Shown: positions 37,760 to 46,812 of the stretch, piece by piece | Numbering within the stretch: position 1 is the stretch's first letter | Layout of the letters: each line of letters begins with the position of its first letter | NCBI RefSeq assembly: GCF_007904105.1 | Contig: NZ_CP042325.1 | Location: forward strand, 1,736,001 to 1,800,000 | DNA length: 64,000 bases | Reading direction: 5' to 3' | DNA from: Corynebacterium sp. sy039 | Lineage (GTDB): Bacteria; Actinomycetota; Actinomycetes; Mycobacteriales; Mycobacteriaceae | The notes under the pieces: model-generated | Told to the model about the DNA's origin: nothing | The model's database searches: none | Seen by the model: only the letters and a program-made list of their open reading frames with translations | Position numbers and translations under genes: made by a program

Positions 37760-38106
37760 GATATTGTTCTCCTATTGAACGTTGAGCGCACATAAATATC
37801 TTATGCTGCTACTTAGTTTAGTTCCCCTCTGTGATCCAGCAGATTCATGCTGAGTTCCCCCATTGTTAGCACACGAGTACGACATATGGAGCAAACACCA
37901 CAAAAAGTTTTCCATATGAAACATTTTGCCAAAACATGAGGAAAGTGTCATATATTTTGTTTCTTCCACCTAAGTATTACCCCCGTCAATGCGCTCAACA
38001 GGGAGAATGATCAGCAGTCTGATACCCCAACGCGCTTTCATGCCCTACATATTCCACGGCTTTACCCATTGCCCCTTAATTTATCCCCTTTTACCCCTTA
38101 ACCCCC
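37760..38106. other. Intergenic region upstream of fas
   Basis: No coding sequence or RNA gene is supported. It must contain the fas promoter and probably a FasR operator, but I could not identify the operator with confidence. Runs of C and T near 38084-38106 precede the tRNA-Leu terminator. Confidence 0.5.
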
Positions 38107-38139
38107 AAAGGTTGCTCAACGAGATATTGAGCAACCTTT
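38107..38139 (-). terminator. Hairpin terminator after tRNA-Leu
   Basis: A perfect 13-bp stem (AAAGGTTGCTCAA / TTGAGCAACCTTT) with a 7-base loop, six bases after the tRNA end. Confidence 0.8.
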
Positions 38140-38145
38140 TTATTG

Positions 38146-38227
<82 letters not shown>

Positions 38228-38408
38228 ATGAGCAGAAAGTCTACCGCATTTCCATAAGTTTTACTAATGCACACGTCATAAGGGTTTTCTTAGAGAAAAG
38301 CAGATTGTAAGTCTATGAAAGTTGAGAAAAATCAAAGCAAAAAATTTTGATAAAAAGCATTGACCAAACTGCAAAATAACAATATGCTGGTTTCATCGAT
38401 CTCAGCCG

Positions 38409-38430
38409 TTGACCCTCCAGCTACGTGGAG
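38409..38430 (+). promoter_or_regulatory. MerR-type operator-like palindrome next to TTGACC
   Basis: TTGACC is followed directly by CTCCA, six bases and TGGAG, the layout of MerR-family operators lying between -35 and -10. At 19-bp spacing there is GCCGGA rather than a -10 hexamer, and no MerR gene is near. It may be a decayed or cryptic site. Confidence 0.3.
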
Positions 38431-38520
38431 AGCGCCGGACGACTGAGGTCAAACCATTTTGATATAACTCAGCAGCACCCAGTACAGCTCTTTTCTAAAT
38501 TAAGAGTAGACTTGTCTCTC

Positions 38521-38961
38521 GTGAGTTCTGCATACCCTAGCGATAGCGATTCAGTGCCACCACGGCGGTTTAAGGTGCGACTATGGCATCTGCTGTTCCT
38601 TATGGTGCTTGTTACTGCCACTATTTTCTTGGCATGGTGGCAATGGACTCGTTTTCGCTCTGGTTCTGGCACCTTCCAAAATCTTGGCTACGCCCTACAG
38701 TGGCCTTTCTTCGGCGCATTTTTTGTCTACGCTTATCGCAAGTTTGTTGAGTACGAAAATATCCGTTATCAGCAAGATATCCAAGATGAGCAGGAGTCTA
38801 CGGAGCATGACTCTACTGCAGCGACTACCCTAGCCCGTCGCAAGTCAGGCGATGAAGCCGATGACCGTTTTACTGAGTTATTGCCTCAGCGCCAACAGCT
38901 CAGCGTCGAAGAGTTTAATGCGTTGAATAAGCCGCGTCGTGGTCATAGTAGCGGAACCTAA
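38521..38961 (+). CDS. Conserved membrane protein of unknown function, partner of DUF3817 protein
   Basis: 146 residues with two predicted transmembrane segments (LWHLLFLMVLVTATIFLAWW and LGYALQWPFFGAFFVYAYR) and a charged cytosolic tail. The GTG start at 38521 is chosen because TAGACT ends eight bases before it and no Shine-Dalgarno is present. An earlier GTG at 38425 is upstream of this -10. It lies 34 bases before the DUF3817 gene, and the pair is conserved next to rdgB in related actinobacteria. I cannot assign a function. Confidence 0.75.
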   Translation: MSSAYPSDSDSVPPRRFKVRLWHLLFLMVLVTATIFLAWWQWTRFRSGSGTFQNLGYALQWPFFGAFFVYAYRKFVEYENIRYQQDIQDEQESTEHDSTAATTLARRKSGDEADDRFTELLPQRQQLSVEEFNALNKPRRGHSSGT

Positions 38962-38995
38962 TCACCTCATATCCATTTTTCAAGGAGCACTCAAC

Positions 38996-39346
38996 ATGAC
39001 TCATCAGATTCACCCTGAACGCAAGCGCCGTGTCCGCCAAGCACTCTCTTTCTTTTCCATTGCTGCTTGGTGCACTGGTATCTTTTTGCTCATTCTCGTA
39101 GCGCGCATGATTGCTGAATATATTTTCCATATGGACTTACCCACATGGACAAAATATGTAGCCCAGGTTCACGGTGGTTTGTATATGATCTATCTGGTCA
39201 CCACACTCAATCTAGGTACCATTGCACGGTGGCAGCCAACCAAATGGCTGATCACCGCAATCGCTGGCACAATCCCATTTTTATCTTTCTTCGTGGAGCA
39301 TTCACGCCGCAAAGAAATCACCCAGGCGTTTCAGCTAGACAGCTAG
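38996..39346 (+). CDS. DUF3817 membrane protein
   Basis: 116 residues, three hydrophobic segments, with the DUF3817 features (KYVAQVHGGLYMIYLVTTLNL and final HSRRKEI). AAGGAG lies eight bases before the ATG at 38996. It resembles Rv1342c in sequence type and position, converging on rdgB with a 4-base gap. Related domains occur in some membrane transport proteins, but no function is established. Confidence 0.83.
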   Translation: MTHQIHPERKRRVRQALSFFSIAAWCTGIFLLILVARMIAEYIFHMDLPTWTKYVAQVHGGLYMIYLVTTLNLGTIARWQPTKWLITAIAGTIPFLSFFVEHSRRKEITQAFQLDS

Positions 39347-39350
39347 GCAT

Positions 39351-39986
39351 CTAGTCTGCGCTTATCTCCTGCTGCGCTAGCTTTTGGATTATCGGAATGA
39401 GTTGGCGCAATGCTCGCCCTCGGTGCGATATTTCATTCTTCTCCTCGCTACTGAGTTGAGCTGAACTGCGCTGGGTACCCGCAACGTCCTCTTCTGCTGG
39501 CACAAAAAGTGGGTCATAGCCAAAGCCATTTTCACCAGATTCTTCGCGTAAAATTCGCCCTTCCCAGCGTCCTTCCACCACGTGCTCTGCACCATCAGGA
39601 GTAACCAAAGCACATACCGAAACAAAAGCAGCTTGTCGACGCTCATCTGGAACATCAGCTAACTGATCCAAAAGTAAAGCATTATTGGACTCGTCTGTAT
39701 GCCCTGCCCCTGACCACCGCGCGGACAAAATACCAGGCATTGCATTCAAGGCAGCCACTTCTAAACCAGAATCATCTGCAACACTGATCAGACCAGTGTG
39801 TGCCACCCCTGCACGTGCTTTGATGAGCGCGTTTTCGGCAAAACTGCTGCCGTCTTCTTTGGGTTCTGGATAGCTGGCAACGTGTGACAGTGGAACTACT
39901 GTTACTCCGTTAATGCCTGCACCATCAATGATATTTTGCAGCTCAATAAGTTTCTTTTTGTTATTCGACGCTAATAGAATCTGCAC
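39351..39986 (-). CDS. rdgB: XTP/dITP pyrophosphatase (RdgB/HAM1 family)
   Basis: Removes non-canonical purine nucleotides (ITP, dITP, XTP). The 211 residues have the N-terminal LLASNNKKKLIEL nucleotide motif, catalytic region EDGSSFAENALIKARA and VADDSGLEVAALNAMPGILSARW, and GFGYDPLFVP. Residues 170-182 include a short insertion with Ser/Gln. It is 10 bases behind rph, forming a pair conserved in mycobacteria and corynebacteria. Confidence 0.95.
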   Translation of the reverse strand: MQILLASNNKKKLIELQNIIDGAGINGVTVVPLSHVASYPEPKEDGSSFAENALIKARAGVAHTGLISVADDSGLEVAALNAMPGILSARWSGAGHTDESNNALLLDQLADVPDERRQAAFVSVCALVTPDGAEHVVEGRWEGRILREESGENGFGYDPLFVPAEEDVAGTQRSSAQLSSEEKNEISHRGRALRQLIPIIQKLAQQEISAD

Positions 39987-39996
39987 AATTCTTTCC

Positions 39997-40764
39997 TCAT
40001 TGTTCTATTGCTTCGTGCTTATACCTAGTCAATCCCAAGGCTGCTTTTTGCGCAGCAATAAGTTCTTCACATCCTTTTTGGGCATAATCAAGCAATTCCG
40101 TTAGCTGCGCCCGAGTAAAGGTATTGTGCTCACCAGTACCTTGAATTTCCACAAATTCACCGCTTTGTGTCATGACAACGTTCATGTCTACTTCGGCTCG
40201 GGAATCTTCTTCATAAGGCAAGTCAAGGCATACTGTGCCGTCGATTAAGCCCACTGATACCGCTGCCAGTGGCTCGAGGAGTGGCTCACCAGGCACTACA
40301 CCTGCTGCTTTAAGATGAGAGATGGCGTCGGCAAGCGCGACATAAGCACCGGTGATGGAAGCAGTGCGAGTGCCACCATCAGCTTGGAGGACATCACAGT
40401 CGATGTTGATGGTGTTTTCCCCTAGTTCGCGCAGATCAACAGCGGCACGGAGACTGCGACCGATGAGTCTGGAAATCTCGTGAGTGCGTCCTTTTACTTT
40501 GCCTTTCATGGACTCGCGTGGCATTCGCTCGTGCGTTGCCGCAGGTAGCATGGAGTATTCTGCAGTGAGCCAGCCTTCGCCGGAATCTTGCTTAAAGCGA
40601 GGAACGCCATACTCTACCGACGCGGTACACATGACACGCGTGTTACCAAACTCCACGAGCACACTACCAGCAGGGTTGGTGGTAAACCCTCGGGTAATTT
40701 TCACGGTTCGCATTTGATCTGGACGACGCCCGTCGGCACGGCTAAAAGTATGAGAATCAGTCAT
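39997..40764 (-). CDS. rph: Ribonuclease PH
   Basis: Phosphorolytic 3'-5' exonuclease that trims tRNA precursors. The 255 residues show [12 protein letters not shown], the RNA-binding [11 protein letters not shown] and [25 protein letters not shown] region, and catalytic [20 protein letters not shown]. The C-terminus is complete. A TAGGCT hexamer six bases before the ATG suggests leaderless transcription. It is followed by rdgB. Confidence 0.96.
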   Translation of the reverse strand: MTDSHTFSRADGRRPDQMRTVKITRGFTTNPAGSVLVEFGNTRVMCTASVEYGVPRFKQDSGEGWLTAEYSMLPAATHERMPRESMKGKVKGRTHEISRLIGRSLRAAVDLRELGENTINIDCDVLQADGGTRTASITGAYVALADAISHLKAAGVVPGEPLLEPLAAVSVGLIDGTVCLDLPYEEDSRAEVDMNVVMTQSGEFVEIQGTGEHNTFTRAQLTELLDYAQKGCEELIAAQKAALGLTRYKHEAIEQ

Positions 40765-40808
40765 GCTGCCAGCCTACCCTAGTGCGGGGACACACTCAGC
40801 ATAAGTTC

Positions 40809-41579
40809 CTAGAGCTCTAGTTCGTAGCCGCTTATCCCCAGTTCAACCGGACCGTCGAATTCTTTGCGAGCAGCGTCGAGGCTTTCTTGCGGATCACACC
40901 ACGGTGGGATATGCACGAGAACCAAACGCTTAGCACCAGCTAGGCGTGCGATTTCACCAGCTTCTTTACCGCTGAGATGCATATTGGGAGCTTTGCCCTC
41001 ACCAGTTGCGCCCCAGGTCGCCTCGCAGAAAAACACATCTGCTTCTTTGGCACATTCAATGAGTTGTTCAGTATAGGCAGTATCACCTGAGTAGGCGATG
41101 ATTTTTCCGCTGCTGCGGTGTTGCAGGCGAATGCAATAGGAGTCTATGGGGTGAATAGCGCGAAATGGTGTGAGGGAGAAATCGTCGATAAGCTCTGGTT
41201 TTCCCAGCTGCCACGGGCTGAACTCGAAAGTATCAGACATATCATCAACGTCGTCAACGCTATCACTACTTAATCGCCCTAAATGAGTGGGGCTATCTTC
41301 GGGACCTAAACATATATGCTTGCGCTGTGCCGAAGCATGGGGGTGAAAGCGCCGCCATACCATGAGGCTGGGAAAATCTAGGCAATGGTCAGCGTGCAAA
41401 TGGCTGAAAATGATATGCGCATCACTGGGGGCATGGACTTGCTGCAATTTTGCGAACACACCAGGTCCAAGATCCATAAGAATAGCGGGATTGCCCTCAG
41501 TACGAATGAGATACCCTGAAGCAGGGTTGCCTGGCTGCCCGACACTGCCAGAACTACCTAAGACAGTTATCTTCATCAT
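40809..41579 (-). CDS. MBL-fold metal-dependent hydrolase, Rv1339-like (atypical cyclic-nucleotide phosphodiesterase group)
   Basis: 256 residues. The metal-binding motif SHLHADH is at 59-65 (His60, His62, Asp64, His65), with later ligands in YSGDTAY and LVLVHIPPW. The ribonuclease-Z-like fold without the exosite matches Rv1339, described as an atypical class II cAMP phosphodiesterase. GGGAAGG precedes tandem ATGs. It lies between murI and rph, exactly as in M. tuberculosis. Activity here is inferred by orthology. Confidence 0.85.
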   Translation of the reverse strand: MMKITVLGSSGSVGQPGNPASGYLIRTEGNPAILMDLGPGVFAKLQQVHAPSDAHIIFSHLHADHCLDFPSLMVWRRFHPHASAQRKHICLGPEDSPTHLGRLSSDSVDDVDDMSDTFEFSPWQLGKPELIDDFSLTPFRAIHPIDSYCIRLQHRSSGKIIAYSGDTAYTEQLIECAKEADVFFCEATWGATGEGKAPNMHLSGKEAGEIARLAGAKRLVLVHIPPWCDPQESLDAARKEFDGPVELGISGYELEL

Positions 41580-41631
41580 CGCACCTTCCCTTGTGGACTA
41601 CTGTTGCTATCTAGTTTCAACGCTAGTCGCG

Positions 41632-42468
41632 TTACATATTACCAAGCTGTTCTATGTTCATAACGTGAGGTGATAAAAAGCGTGAAGCCAAGTGAGCAAA
41701 AAGTTCTGGGTCACCAGTGGAGCCGAAACTTCGCATTGGTGGCTCAGCTGCCGCTGAAGCAAGCATATCGTGTTGCGTTAAAGTGCGCATAACATCTTTG
41801 GCGGTTTCTTCCGCACTAGACACCAAGGTCACATGATCGCCAATGGCCAACTGGATAACACCAGAGAGCAAAGGATAGTGCGTACAGCCAAGAACGAGCG
41901 TATCCACGCCTGCGGCTTGGAGGGGTTCCACATAGGCTTGTGCCACCCCAAGAATCTGCCTACCTGCGGTAATGCCACGCTCCACAAAATCCACAAAGCG
42001 TGGGCACGCCTGCACAAAACACTCCACTTGCGGGTTTACCGAAAAAAGCTCTTGATACGCACCAGAGTTGATTGTGCCTTCGGTGCCAATTACTCCCACT
42101 TTGCCATTGCGAGTTGTGGATACCGCACGACGAACAGCCGGCGAAATAACCCCCAGCACCGGTATATTATGGCGCTCACGAACATCACGCAAAGCTGCCG
42201 AGGTAGCAGTATTGCACGCAATGACAATCATTTTGCAGCCGCGTCGCACCAGCTCATCAGCAATTTTTAGAGAAAGCTCTCGCACCTGCGCAATAGGCTT
42301 TGAGCCATAGGGAGAATGCGCAGTATCCCCGATGTAGATAACAGACTCATGAGGTAGCTGCTCCATGATAGTACGGGCGACGGTCAACCCACCCACACCA
42401 GAGTCAAAAATACCGATTGGAGCCTGGGCAGTAATAGCGAGTTGTTGCTCGCCTTGTGCCGTACTCAT
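41632..42468 (-). CDS. murI: Glutamate racemase
   Basis: Provides D-glutamate for peptidoglycan. The 278 residues contain [10 protein letters not shown] (acid near residue 22), ACNTATS with catalytic Cys85 and LGCTHYP with catalytic Cys195. The ATG overlaps the rhomboid stop by four bases (ATGA), so the two are translationally coupled. Confidence 0.96.
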   Translation of the reverse strand: MSTAQGEQQLAITAQAPIGIFDSGVGGLTVARTIMEQLPHESVIYIGDTAHSPYGSKPIAQVRELSLKIADELVRRGCKMIVIACNTATSAALRDVRERHNIPVLGVISPAVRRAVSTTRNGKVGVIGTEGTINSGAYQELFSVNPQVECFVQACPRFVDFVERGITAGRQILGVAQAYVEPLQAAGVDTLVLGCTHYPLLSGVIQLAIGDHVTLVSSAEETAKDVMRTLTQHDMLASAAAEPPMRSFGSTGDPELFAHLASRFLSPHVMNIEQLGNM

Positions 42469-43184
42469 CGCAACTCACCATACCCTCGCTGTGTTGATTC
42501 TTGTGTTGCTCGTTGTGCTTTGCGCGCAGGTGGATCGTCGGAAGTAAGAATAGCGCCAGCGCACAATCCGCCTAGAGCGCCAAAGAAGTGTGCTTGCCAA
42601 CTCACGCCTTGAGTACCAGGTAAAACACCCCACATAAGCCCACTGTAGAGCAGGATCAAAACAAAACCCATGACGGATTGAGAAAAACTACGATTAAAAA
42701 AGCCGCGCACAATGAGATATAGCAACCAGCCATAAATTATTCCAGACGCACCAACATGGACTGTGCCTACCCCGCCAAGTAACCAAGTACCAAGACCCGA
42801 TATGAGGCATACAATTGCGGTGACTTCAAGAAACACTCGGTGCCCTGATAGCCCAATACACCAACACAACACCACCCCGACGCTGAGATTAGAGATCAAA
42901 TGGGCAATATCAATATGGATAAATGGGGCGGTAAAAATATGCCAAATCGCCGAAAAATCTAACGGTCGAATGCCAAATGCAGCAATGATGGCATTGTTAT
43001 TCATGAGTTTGCCGAAGAAAAAAACCATGCACATGATGATGGGAAAACCCACGGCATACGACAGTGCTGTGGCAGTATGAAAACGAGATGCCCACCCCCG
43101 ACGCGCTGGCTGCCGCCCTGGTTGCGGCTGCGGGGTGTGCTGCAGATTATGCTGTGGCACTTGCTGAAAAAATGGCGAGTTCAT
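42465..43184 (-). CDS. Rhomboid family intramembrane serine protease
   Basis: 239 residues with about six transmembrane helices. Catalytic dyad Ser147 in [10 protein letters not shown] and His199 in [11 protein letters not shown], and the L1-helix motif HLISN (95-99). A polar Gln/Pro-rich N-terminus is cytosolic. The ATG at 43184 is chosen because TAGAAT lies seven bases upstream (leaderless). Earlier in-frame starts overlap the -10. It corresponds to Rv1337 in order before murI. Substrates are unknown. Secreted proteins from the neighbouring locus are not obvious substrates because they lack transmembrane segments. Confidence 0.9.
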   Translation of the reverse strand: MNSPFFQQVPQHNLQHTPQPQPGRQPARRGWASRFHTATALSYAVGFPIIMCMVFFFGKLMNNNAIIAAFGIRPLDFSAIWHIFTAPFIHIDIAHLISNLSVGVVLCWCIGLSGHRVFLEVTAIVCLISGLGTWLLGGVGTVHVGASGIIYGWLLYLIVRGFFNRSFSQSVMGFVLILLYSGLMWGVLPGTQGVSWQAHFFGALGGLCAGAILTSDDPPARKAQRATQESTQRGYGELR

Positions 43185-43297
43185 CACGACCATTCTACCC
43201 ACTTGGGCAACTTTTCTGTAGCACGTGCGAAATTTTGGCACCGTATCCACACGCATGCATAGAGCATGTATAGAAATGTATAAATGTATAGAAGAAA

Positions 43298-43341
43298 CCC
43301 ACCCCTGAGATAGGTAGAAAAACCTTAGCTCAATGGGTGGG
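43298..43341 (-). terminator. Terminator after first secreted-protein gene
   Basis: CCCACCC pairs with GGGTGGG, with inner TGAG/CTCA and AGGT/ACCT pairing. It lies directly behind the stop at 43349. Confidence 0.75.
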
Positions 43342-43348
43342 ATAAAAA

Positions 43349-45042
43349 TTACGCTACGCGCAGATGTCCGCCAGTAGTTACTTTAGGACGGTCTTTCTTC
43401 GCTACAGTCTTAGCCTGCTTAGCGACGTTATCCTTTACGCTTTCAGAGATAACAGTCTTAGGTGCAGGCTTAGATTCAGCAGGTTCTACCGCTGTGGTAA
43501 CAACCTCACCCTGCTCAACCTCAGTGTCTGTATCAGGCAACGTTGGTGGAACAACAGGCTTCACCGGTTCCTCACGTTCCTCAGGACGATCAACCGGCTT
43601 CACAGGTTTCTCCTGCTCAGGCTCCTGTGGTTCTTCAGAAGGAGTAGGTTCCTGAGTTTCCTCACTTGGAGTTGGCTCCTCAGACTCCCCAGGTTCCTCG
43701 CTAGAGGTTGGCTCCTCAGACTGCTCAGGTTCCTCAGAATCAGTTGGTTCTTCAGTTTCCTTAGAAGGCTTAGCAGGACCAACCTCCTCATCCTCTTCAG
43801 TCACAGGAGTAGACTCCTCATCAGGACAAAGAGTAATATGCTGGAAGCCCTGGTCGCAGTTATCCTCACCACCAAGCAACGAACCATAATAATTCACGGC
43901 AGGATTCAAGTAAAGGCTAAATGTCTTCACATACTGTCGGTAGCGATCACCACCAGACTCAATATCAGTGCCAATCGTGTCAAACCGATCAGTGTTACGA
44001 GTAACAGCACAGGTACCCACACTCGTTAAACCATGCTTCGTACCTTGCTCAGCATACAAAGCAGCAATCTTCTCATTCTCCAAAGCGATTTCTTTGTTGC
44101 GCTGCTCAATCTCTGCTTTACGAGCTGAAGATGCAGACTCATCCTCCGGAATCATTGGGATAGAGACAGGAGGTAATTCACCCGTACGACCCCACACATA
44201 TTCTTTCAGATTCAAGCAACCCTCTTCAGTGCTACCAGGTCCACCACCCTCAGCAGAGCACTTCCACAACATATTATCCGCACGAATCGGCACATACGTA
44301 TCATCACCAACAGCCTCCACAGTACCGGTGACCTCGAAAGTGAATACACCCACTGTGTTCAAGCCGATTTGGTAGAAATCCCAATCAGGCTGATCAGCAA
44401 AAGAAGAGCGCTGAACACCATATATACCCTTGTTACCATCAGCTAAAGTGTTATTATCAGCTAAAGAACCATAAGGATTCTTCACAAACGACGACACTTT
44501 ATACGTGTCATTATCAGTAAGCTCTGCTATCGAATCAACGATCGGAACCTGATAGTCCACTGCCTTGGCAGGAACATAACTATCATTCTCATGGGTAATG
44601 ATATTTGCTTCAGGTAGCGGATTACCATCTGCATCTTCCCACTGAGTTTCCCGGAGATGCCCTTTGCCATCATCAACTGGTCGCATGTAAATATCAGGCA
44701 TATGCGTGAGTTTGATGGATACATCTTTGACTGTAGATGGGATCATAATCTGCGCACCACTAGTAGTTTGGATGTGATCCCCAGAAAAAACCAATGGTGA
44801 CAATTGCACTTGCCACGTGACCTGTGTTTCATCCCCCACTTGTTTCACACAGGTCGAACCAGTGTCACAGTTCGCACCACCCCACGAACCAAAAACACTA
44901 TCAGCACCACCGCGCTGGATACCATCATCAGAACCGCCAGGACCAGCGGCTAATACTGAGGGGGGGGGGATAGAAAACCCGCACCAAGCATACCAACGGC
45001 AACCACTACCGCAGCACGCTTAGCAAAACGTTGTAAAAACAT
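43349..45042 (-). CDS. Phase-variable secreted Cys-rich protein, paralogue 1; currently OFF by frameshift in a C10 tract
   Basis: From ATG 45042 (AGAGGAAAT upstream) the frame encodes signal-peptide sequence MFLQRFAKRAAVVVAVGMLGAG, runs into ten C (44960-44969) and stops at TAG 44950 after 30 codons. One more C restores SPPPSVLAAGPGG and a 564-residue protein. The body from about residue 65 holds a domain with seven cysteines (WGGANCDTGSTC, DNCDQGFQHITLC), then a long Glu/Ser/Pro repeat region and a basic C-terminus KDRPKVTTGGHLRVA. No LPXTG or membrane anchor is present. Strongly similar to the next gene, with which it shares leader and 3' end. The family is not recognised; adhesin or shield function is only a guess. 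Confidence 0.85.
44960..44969 (-). repeat. Homopolymer C10 (minus strand) in signal-peptide coding region
   Basis: Ten G on the plus strand, in codons 25-28 of paralogue 1. Length modulo 3 decides the frame: 11 reads through, 10 stops three codons after the tract. The equivalent site in paralogue 2 has 11. Confidence 0.95.
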
Positions 45043-45152
45043 ATTTCCTCTTACTTTTCTTCCTAGGAAAAAGAACAAAAACACTTTCCAAGCCATCCTC
45101 AGCCACAAAATACAAAGCTGAGAAAAACCTAAAAGCGTTTCCCATCATAACC
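45043..45152 (-). promoter_or_regulatory. Conserved leader of paralogue 1, copy of 46664-46762
   Basis: Both secreted-protein genes share about 100 bases upstream of the ATG, including CTTGGAAAGTG, GTTCTTTTTCCTAGGA and a TATGAT hexamer (minus strand; 45144-45149 and 46754-46759) that could be the -10. This implies a recent duplication and common regulation with a leader of roughly 90-100 bases. Confidence 0.6.
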
Positions 45153-45166
45153 CAAGCAACACAGAA

Positions 45167-45193
45167 AGTCCTAGCACCAATGGTGCTAGGACT
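45167..45193 (-). terminator. Terminator after second secreted-protein gene
   Basis: A 12-bp perfect stem (AGTCCTAGCACC / GGTGCTAGGACT) with a 3-base loop, 25 bases past the stop at 45218. It lies just upstream of the paralogue 1 leader. Confidence 0.78.
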
Positions 45194-45217
45194 CTTAAAA
45201 AACTTAAGAAACAAAAA

Positions 45218-46663
45218 TTACGCTACGCGCAGATGACCACCCGTGGTTACTTTAGGACGGTCTTTCTTCGCCACAGTCTTAGCCTGCTTAGCGACGTTAT
45301 CCTTCACACTTTCAGAGATAACAGTCTTAGGTGCAGGCTTAGACTCAGCAGGTTTACCTTGCTCAGATTGAGCAGATGGTACAAACTTACTCTCAGAAGA
45401 AACAGGTTCTTCACTAGAACTAGGTTCTCCAGGCCCCTGCGCTTTCTTAGAAGATGTAGGTTCCTCAGACTCCTGTGGTTCTTCGCTAGAGGTTGGCTCC
45501 TTAGTTTCCTTAGAAGGCTTAGCAGGACCAACCTTTTCAGGCTCTTCAGAAGGAGTAGGCTCTTCAGACTCTACAGGCTCCTCACTAGGTGGAATCTCAG
45601 ACTCCTCATCAGGGCACAGCGTAATATGCTGGAACCCCTGATCACAGTTATCCTCATCACCATTGAGCGAACCATAAAAATTCACCTGAGGAAGTAAGTA
45701 AAGGTTAAACATATCCCGATACGCATGATGCTTCCCCTCGGCAGCCTCCTCAATATCACTACCAATAGTGTCAAAACGATCCGTATTCTGCGTTACCGCA
45801 CACGCACCAACACCAGTCAAACCATCAACTTTCCCCTGCTTCTTATATAGTTCGACAATCTTGTTACGCGTTTCCTCAGACTGCTCAGCAGTTGTCACAG
45901 GAGGCAACTCACCAGTACGAAACTCCACTTTCTCTTTTAGGTTATGGCAGTCTTCCTCCGCGCTACCAGGGGTAACACCCTCAGATCCGCACTTCCATAG
46001 TGCATTCTCAGCCCGAATCGGAACATAAGTATCCGCACCAACTGCTTCCACAGTACCAGTGACCTCAAAGGTGTAAATACCGTTTCCTAGCAACCCAGCT
46101 TGATAGAAATCCCAATCAGGTTGGTTCTCAAAAGTAGAAGGCTTCACGCCATACGTCGTAACAGAATCTTCAACTTCACTCAACGAACCATAAGGGTTCT
46201 TCACAAACGACGCTATATAGTATGTTTCATCATCAGGCACTTCCTCCATTGAATCAACAATCGGAACCTGATAATCTACCTCCTGCACAGGATCATAGTC
46301 CTCAGTCTCCTGTGGAGATTCATCTGGCATATGCGTCAACTTAATTGACACATCTTTCACCGTGGATGGAATCATGATCTGCGCACCACGAGATGTTTGG
46401 ATGTGATCATCAGATGATACTAATTTAGCTAGCTGCACCTGCCACGTGACTTGCTTTTCATCCCCCACTTGCTTTACACAGACCGAACCCGTATCACAGT
46501 TCGCACCACCCCACGAACCATGAACATTATCAACAGTCTTTTGGTAGCCGTCGCTACCGCTACTACTGGCTAATACCGAGGGGGGGGGGGCTAGAAAACT
46601 CGAACCAAGCACACCAACGGCAACCACAGCCGCAGCACGCTTAGCAAAACGATTCAACAACAT
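45218..46663 (-). CDS. Phase-variable secreted Cys-rich protein, paralogue 2; ON with a C11 tract
   Basis: 481 residues from ATG 46663 (AGGAGAG six bases upstream). The signal peptide MLLNRFAKRAAAVVAVGVLG continues through a proline run encoded by C11 to a likely cleavage after SVLA. The mature core (about 40-350) carries seven cysteines and motifs shared with paralogue 1: QIMIPSTVKDVSIKLTHMPD, SFVKNPYGSL, TFEVTGTVEAVG, RTGELPPV, NTDRFDTIG. Residues about 355-440 are Glu/Ser/Pro repeats (SEEP, TPSEE) suited to a wall-spanning stalk. It ends with KDNVAKQAKTVAKKDRPKV and TTGGHLRVA. No sorting signal is seen. Function unknown. Confidence 0.88.
   Translation of the reverse strand: MLLNRFAKRAAAVVAVGVLGSSFLAPPPSVLASSSGSDGYQKTVDNVHGSWGGANCDTGSVCVKQVGDEKQVTWQVQLAKLVSSDDHIQTSRGAQIMIPSTVKDVSIKLTHMPDESPQETEDYDPVQEVDYQVPIVDSMEEVPDDETYYIASFVKNPYGSLSEVEDSVTTYGVKPSTFENQPDWDFYQAGLLGNGIYTFEVTGTVEAVGADTYVPIRAENALWKCGSEGVTPGSAEEDCHNLKEKVEFRTGELPPVTTAEQSEETRNKIVELYKKQGKVDGLTGVGACAVTQNTDRFDTIGSDIEEAAEGKHHAYRDMFNLYLLPQVNFYGSLNGDEDNCDQGFQHITLCPDEESEIPPSEEPVESEEPTPSEEPEKVGPAKPSKETKEPTSSEEPQESEEPTSSKKAQGPGEPSSSEEPVSSESKFVPSAQSEQGKPAESKPAPKTVISESVKDNVAKQAKTVAKKDRPKVTTGGHLRVA
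46580..46590 (-). repeat. Homopolymer C11 (minus strand) in signal-peptide coding region
   Basis: Eleven G on the plus strand encode GCC-CCC-CCC-CCC at codons 25-28 of paralogue 2 and keep the frame open. It is the same site as the C10 tract in paralogue 1. Confidence 0.95.
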
Positions 46664-46762
46664 TATTTCTCTCCTAGGAAAAAGAACAAAAAACACTTTC
46701 CAAGCCCTCCCAACCACAAACACAAAGCTGAGAAAAACCTAAAAGCATTTCTCATCATAACC
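46664..46762 (-). promoter_or_regulatory. Conserved leader of paralogue 2, copy of 45043-45152
   Basis: Near-identical to the leader of paralogue 1 apart from small indels in A runs. It contains the shared TATGAT candidate -10 at 46754-46759. Confidence 0.6.
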
Positions 46763-46812
46763 ACAAAACCGTCGAATAAACCAGCTCAACGTCGCAAAGC
46801 CAGCATAGTTTC

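Noticed and set aside
44850..44970. Programmed ribosomal frameshifting at the C10 tract of paralogue 1
   Set aside because: No downstream pseudoknot or stimulatory element is evident, and the paralogue reads straight through with 11 C. Genetic slippage explains the difference more simply.
43349..46663. LPXTG sortase substrates
   Set aside because: The C-termini have no LPXTG-like motif followed by a hydrophobic helix and basic tail. TTGG in the tail is not a sorting signal.
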